From positions 20,028,991 through 20,092,990 of the forward strand of contig CP136061.1 of assembly GCA_032622095.1 (NCBI GenBank): 64,000 nt of DNA. Direction: 5' to 3'. The translations under genes were made by a program, and so were the position numbers. Below are positions 59,345-64,000 of this stretch, piece by piece; position 1 is the stretch's first letter; each line of letters begins with the position of its first letter. This DNA is from Siphonodentalium dalli (Eukaryota; Mollusca; Scaphopoda; Gadilida; Siphonodentaliidae). Below the pieces are notes generated by a model. That model made no database searches. It worked only from the letters and a program-made list of their open reading frames with translations, and was not told the origin of the DNA.

Positions 59345-60484
59345 AAAACTGGATCTCAGCTGTATTAGTATAATCCTACTGATCCACGTCGTATGCATTG
59401 TATTATTCGAAAATATACCCAGTACCGTGATGAGACGTTTAAAGGGATTATTAATGAAGTATTTACCATATCAGGTAATGCAGTATAAATGAAGAGCAGT
59501 GTTGTGTGCAAATTGGATGAGTTAGTATCAAAATGGATCTTAAACTTACAATGTTTCATATGAATTAGACTCAAAATAGATACTAAACTTACATGTTTCA
59601 TAAACTGACATCTTTAATAGAATGCAATTAATGAAATGTTATTTTTAAATCTGTCTTCGTCTCAAATGCTGAACCAGACCATATGTATTCGCGAGAACTC
59701 AGTTTAACTCATTTATAAAGTCGATATTCGGTTGCATATTTTGCAAGTGGCTCGGGGGACACAGCTCCACCGACCGCCATGCCACGTCTGTTCAGAAGTT
59801 CCTATTTATTTATATCATTTGTATCAAATAGGAATTTACTGATATCCAATGTTCTAGAACATCATTTTATATCCCAATGTCATCTAAACATCCAGACCGA
59901 GCATTCAAATATCGAAGAATTATAATTGGGTAGGTAAGGGTAAGTAAACTTATATTTTATTGACAGGATGTCATCTGCTATGATATCAAAATGTTCCCCA
60001 GTATGTTGGACTTACCCTGCATGTGGGATATACGCTGCTCCGATGACAAAATCAAGGTCAAATGCTTTCTCACAAATAGAATAATATGTTGGATTACATT
60101 TAGAACTTTGATTGTGCAAGATTGTTTAAGAATAGTATTCAAAGATCATGGTATTTGGTTAGTTTTTGTTCTGCATTACAGAAGGTTTGAAACCATCAAT
60201 AATAGCGTGGCGATTTTGAATTTGTAATGTGTACTTGACGCCGGGTGCATTCCAGTTATTTCACCCCACGACGTAGAAGTTATACCGTCTGACTGGATAA
60301 TATAGTCAAACCCACTTCCGATGTCGAGATGAATATAGACGATTCAGTTTGATTATCCTATCACATATAACCCTATCTCAACATGCACTATATATTGTCA
60401 ATTATATGTACCCCTTGTACCAAGTATGCACGTAAATATCCAACAATAATGCAGACATTCTATGACATATTCACTTTTATATTT
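59345..60484. other. Non-coding stretch, nothing recognised
   Basis: AT-rich with short frames only. Confidence 0.45.
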
Positions 60485-60817
60485 GACATTCATCAGGGGG
60501 GGGGGTAGTAACAAAATTGCAGGAAGGTATGCCGGGGTGGTGGGTGGCCCGAGGGGGGGGGGGACACGTTTTTTACACCCTCGTGCAAATTGTTTACTAA
60601 AAACCTTTTTTGCCCTTGTATGACATTTGTAACAGTTTAAAACATAATAATTTATAACTGCAAAAACACCATATTTATGTTACTGGGACCTCATATGGGC
60701 CTTAGTAGAGATGACATTGAGCTGTATGGCATGTTGCATATGGGGCAGTGGGTTGAAAAACATTCCTTCCCGACACCCTTAGGAAAGTAGATTAGAGAAA
60801 TGAAAACTGAAATAAAT

Positions 60818-61500
60818 TAACTTGTCTTGATGTAACTAAAGCCAAGATCATTGTGTGCATCTGTCTCAAACATTAATGTGACTATCAATGGCTAGAATAT
60901 AACTGTCATCACACTGTTCATCGGTGCATCAAGCCAATCAGTGAAATATTTACATGTCTATCAACTCATATGATCTGTTCATATATCAACTCATATAATA
61001 ATGTTCATCAGTGCATCAAGTCATATGATCTGTTACTCTCACAACACCTAAAATATCCAAGTCTGGCATGGTGAGTCATTTATTATAACAGAGGTTGCTC
61101 CAGGTGACTGTTTGTCATTTATTATAACAGAGGTTGCTCCAGTAGATTAACAAAAGTGTTAAGGCATAATGCTAGATACTGGGCTGGTTGAGACTAATCG
61201 GGAAATGGTTAGAAATAATGGAATTGTGTGTATCCTGTAATTGACCTAAGTTTGCATATATAAGTAAACTTGTCCTGATGTAACTAATGCCTAGATCATT
61301 GTGTGCATGTAAAAAGAGCGAGCAACTGTTTCAAACATTAATGTGACTACCAATGGGTAGAACATTTATGTCATCAGTGCATCAAGCCAATCAGTGTATT
61401 ACATATATTTGCATGTCATCAGATGATCTCTTACAAGACCGAACGTATCCAAGTCTGGTATAGTGCTGTGACTGCTTGTCATATATATACGAGTAAGATC
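60818..61500. repeat. Diverged tandem duplication, about 440 bp
   Basis: cttgt(c)ctgatgtaacta, gatcattgtgtgcat, aaacattaatgtgacta, gtgcatcaagccaatcagtg and tatccaagtctgg occur in both halves. tttattataacagaggttgc is itself doubled near 61,079-61,140. A third partial copy of the gttgctccagtaga segment lies near 61,935-62,055. Confidence 0.8.
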
Positions 61501-61780
61501 TGTCCGGGTTTTTCTCTCAGACCCCTGGACCGAGTTAAACCAAATTCGGTGTGGTGACTCTGTGTACCCTGGCGGATGTTCTAATTGTGTTAGTTTTCCA
61601 AAAAAATGGTTTTGTTAAATTGAGCAAGGAATTCAATCTTTAAAAAAATATATAGAAACAATATATATATATATATCAATATGTTTCAATGACCAAATGT
61701 GCTCGAAGCGCACAAAAGGGCCGCCGCTAAATGAAGTCTCAGATCAAAATGTTTGCGAAGTCCCACAAAGGGGGCCACAG

Positions 61781-61882
61781 CACAGGTCCCTGGCACAATA
61801 GACCCCAAACACCAAAGACATATATATAAGACTTATATATATGTCTTTGGGTGTTTGGGGTCTATTGTGCCAGGGACCTGTG
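61781..61882. repeat. 102-bp near-perfect hairpin
   Basis: cacaggtccctggcacaata and onward pairs with the arm ending tattgtgccagggacctgtg, with about 50 bases per arm and almost no loop (ataagacttat). Confidence 0.92.
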
Positions 61883-62497
61883 GGCCACAGGTATCTCCGA
61901 TGCTGAATATAGGCTCCCAAATCCTGCTAGGTTAGTATAATAGAAGTTGCTCCAGTAGACTAATATAAGTGTCATGGAATATGTTGGATAATGGGCTGGT
62001 TGACAGACTAATCAGGAAATAGTTAGAAATTATGAAATTTTGTGTATTCTGCACAATGATCTAGGTTTACAGATGATCAGCAATTTATAAAACATTTTTT
62101 TTCAATTAAAACAGCTTCTGAAACATGTTAAACTGTTATTTGAATTAACTGAGATCAATCCCAGTCACATGATTGATATAAGTAGAGTTGTATGCGATTT
62201 TAGACCAATTTTAGTGCAATTTGGGTGGTGGGTGTCAAAACATTTGGACTAAAATTTTTTTTTTTTTGCAGGTTTGGGGGTGGTGGGTCCCTGAAAATGC
62301 CAGATGCAAAAAAACGGCATACCTTCCTGCTAATTTTTTACTACCCCCCCCTGCATTCATATAACCCAATTTGCAAGTGAATCCAATACAGTTTTCAACT
62401 GTGGCCTGGTGTGCCACGTTATCGATTAGAATTGTCACAACGGAGCTACTAGTTGGCATTTCTGATCTCAGGATGTGGTGAATATACATGTAATTAA

Positions 62498-62934
62498 AGG
62501 TACTCAATCCGAATTAACGCTCGCAAATTACTATTTCCTTGGCTTCGGTGGTAAACAATATTTGATTCGAGTCGAGGAACCCACCCATCAAAGGCAGGAG
62601 TGATCAGATATCGATACTTGAAATAAATTATTTTAATTATAGGTGGCCCAGTAAACTGTCGACGAGAAGAACTTATCTGACAAGATAGCGGATGAAGATC
62701 GATAACTCTAAAATCCAGTGGCTATTTTGTGTCAGATATTTGACAACCGACAAAATTTCGTTGAACAAAACGGTGATAAATAACAGGTTTTGGGCAATTT
62801 TATGCTAAAGTTGACTGGTTATCATTATTTTTGGGCAATTAATCGATTCTGATAACTGAAGCGGCATTTAAAAAAAATTGTTGTTGTTGTTTGAACCTGA
62901 TGTTATGGGGACCGTCGAATCGGATTGAGTACCT
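62498..62934 (+). mobile_element. AGGTACTC-family TTAA MITE, copy 2
   Basis: TTAA at 62,494-62,497 and 62,935-62,938 flanks perfect inverted ends AGGTACTCAATCCGA. Length 437. This is the best-preserved member of the family and defines its termini. Confidence 0.9.
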
Positions 62935-62939
62935 TTAAG

Positions 62940-63455
62940 TAGCAACGGGTGTTATCTTTGATAACGTAGCATATCGGCAAAGATTATTAGTACACCGTCG
63001 CATGTTATATACGCTGTCGGGGACCCCACTCCAGTTGCTTTACATTGAAAAGAATGGCAAAATGCATCCCTCCAGAATAGTTTTAAGTAATGTGGAACAC
63101 TTCGCTCAATTGTTCAGAAAAGAGTACCAAATAGTCATACCAAAATTATAATTATTTTCATAAATAATCAATGAGGTATGAAGCATTTTCCTATCTTACC
63201 CATATAACAATATCAACAGGTCGTGCCACAGATATATACTCCGGCTATGCTGTATAGGCGTAGCGTAGCTAGAGTAGGCCTACATATTTATGGCATGACC
63301 TATCCTACTCCACGAAGTTCTGGTTATGTGTATGCGTCTTTCAAGAATGCAGATTTGCTTTGCAATGAGTTCAGTACGTTTGTTTGTGGGTTCGATAGTT
63401 CAGGGTTTGCCTAAGACCACCGAATCCTCAGCATATGGAACCCTCGGAGTAAAGC
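62940..63455. other. Non-coding stretch, nothing recognised
   Basis: No supported feature. Confidence 0.45.
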
Positions 63456-63457
63456 CC

Positions 63458-63526
63458 ACCGCACACGTCGCAACAATGTTGTTCAACAATGTTGTACAAC
63501 ATTGTTGTAGCGTGTGCGGTGGTCTG
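63458..63526. repeat. Hairpin with CAACAATGTTG core
   Basis: ccaccgcacacg, then caacaatgttgt, pairs with acaacattgttg, then cgtgtgcggtgg. Several more ttgttgt/acaacaa palindromes follow to about 63,615. Confidence 0.85.
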
Positions 63527-63619
63527 TTTTTTGTTGTACACAACAGAAATTTGTTGTGCAACAATGTTGTGAGAGATCAAATTATTTTGATTTTGTTGCT
63601 TGTTGTAGCCAATGGATGG

Positions 63620-63700
63620 ACAGCGTTCTATTTTTAGTCTATGACGTACAGCGTAAAATCTCAAGGTGAAGAGAAACATGGCGGCTCCCATCTCGAAATT
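63620..63700 (+). promoter_or_regulatory. Possible promoter-like segment (weak)
   Basis: A CCAAT sequence (about 63,610), tatgacgtaca (CRE-like) and aacatggcggctccc (YY1-like, about 63,683) lie within 80 bases. The ATG opens only 15 codons. No gene can be attached, and the window ends 300 bases later. Confidence 0.2.
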
Positions 63701-64000
63701 TATTACAGTCGATATTTTGAACTAACATTGAAAACTGAAGCATGCTTTCATACAAAATAGGCGCAGACATTGAGAAACGATATAGATTGACCAAACGGAG
63801 TGGTTCCTGGGTTCGAAATGTGATTTGATTTTATTCACCAGCACATGGAATTCTGTAATGTCTGAGAGTGAGAATGATTCTCCTGTTCTGTGTTCACACT
63901 CACAGGTCCAGACTTCAGTTCAGTTCTCCAGTAGGGCCTACTGCACTGACTACTGCATAATATAGGTCTTGGTGAATACATTTTCTATCCAATGGTGTTA

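Larger units (their letters stand above)
60490..62350. mobile_element. Possible 1.9-kb TIR element with G-rich ends
   Basis: gggggggtagtaacaaaatt and gcaggaaggtatgccg at the left pair with cggcataccttcctgc and actacccccccc at the right; further in, ggtggtgggt also pairs. The interior has a duplication and a hairpin. No coding capacity or target duplication is visible, so the unit is inferred from the arms only. Confidence 0.5.

Noticed and set aside
63683-63732. ATGGCGGCTCCC as the start of a new gene
   Set aside because: It opens only 15 codons, without a donor site that I can support.

Overview
The window looks like an animal nuclear genome, most likely an invertebrate. The evidence is widely spaced GT-AG exons of a synaptotagmin gene, long AT-rich non-coding stretches, decayed non-LTR retrotransposons, and very many short palindromic DNA elements. 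I cannot name the species. No bacterial operon, rRNA, CRISPR array or phage gene is visible.

Host gene. The one host gene I can support is a + strand synaptotagmin. Four coding exons (4556-5394, 22753-22873, 39692-39863, 41202-41430) join in frame across three canonical GT-AG introns of about 17.4, 16.8 and 1.3 kb. They give 452 residues: a membrane segment, a linker, C2A and C2B. The sequence is closest to the Syt3/6/9/10 group. The first visible exon opens at a splice acceptor in phase 1, so the true N-terminus is encoded by an exon I could not find, perhaps outside the window. The rest of the 4.5-41.4 kb interval is intron filled with repeats.

Retroelements. A degraded non-LTR retrotransposon (about 11.87-17.4 kb, + strand) keeps an ORF1-like domain, endonuclease pieces, a reverse transcriptase and the C-terminal region, with stops and frameshifts. 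Five smaller LINE relics lie at 25.1, 30.05, 37.3, 37.9 and 56.9 kb. A tRNA-like, SINE-like unit lies near 6.1 kb.

DNA elements. Several families of small non-autonomous inverted-repeat elements are present with readable target sites: a TTAA family with CCCTTTACCCAACA ends (3.4, 8.7 and 15.7 kb); a 465-bp TA-flanked pair (9.9 and 43.8 kb); a TTAA family with AGGTACTCAATCCGA ends (10.5, 58.9 and 62.5 kb); a 236-bp TTAA element (33.8 kb); a 312-bp element with a perfect 9-bp duplication (48.8 kb), nested in a second element that is nested in a third; and many solitary 90-150 bp hairpins. A 69-bp near-perfect palindrome occurs 12 times in good form, inside elements with different ends and different target sites.

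Tandem repeats. Minisatellites have units of 48, 42, 29, 39 and 75 bp. A degenerate array with units of about 190 bp (25.6-28.3 kb) sits inside an inverted repeat of about 5 kb. A duplicated CAT/CAC-rich block lies at 35.1-36.7 kb. From 41.4 kb to the end I recognise no host coding exon, only repeats and unremarkable AT-rich DNA.
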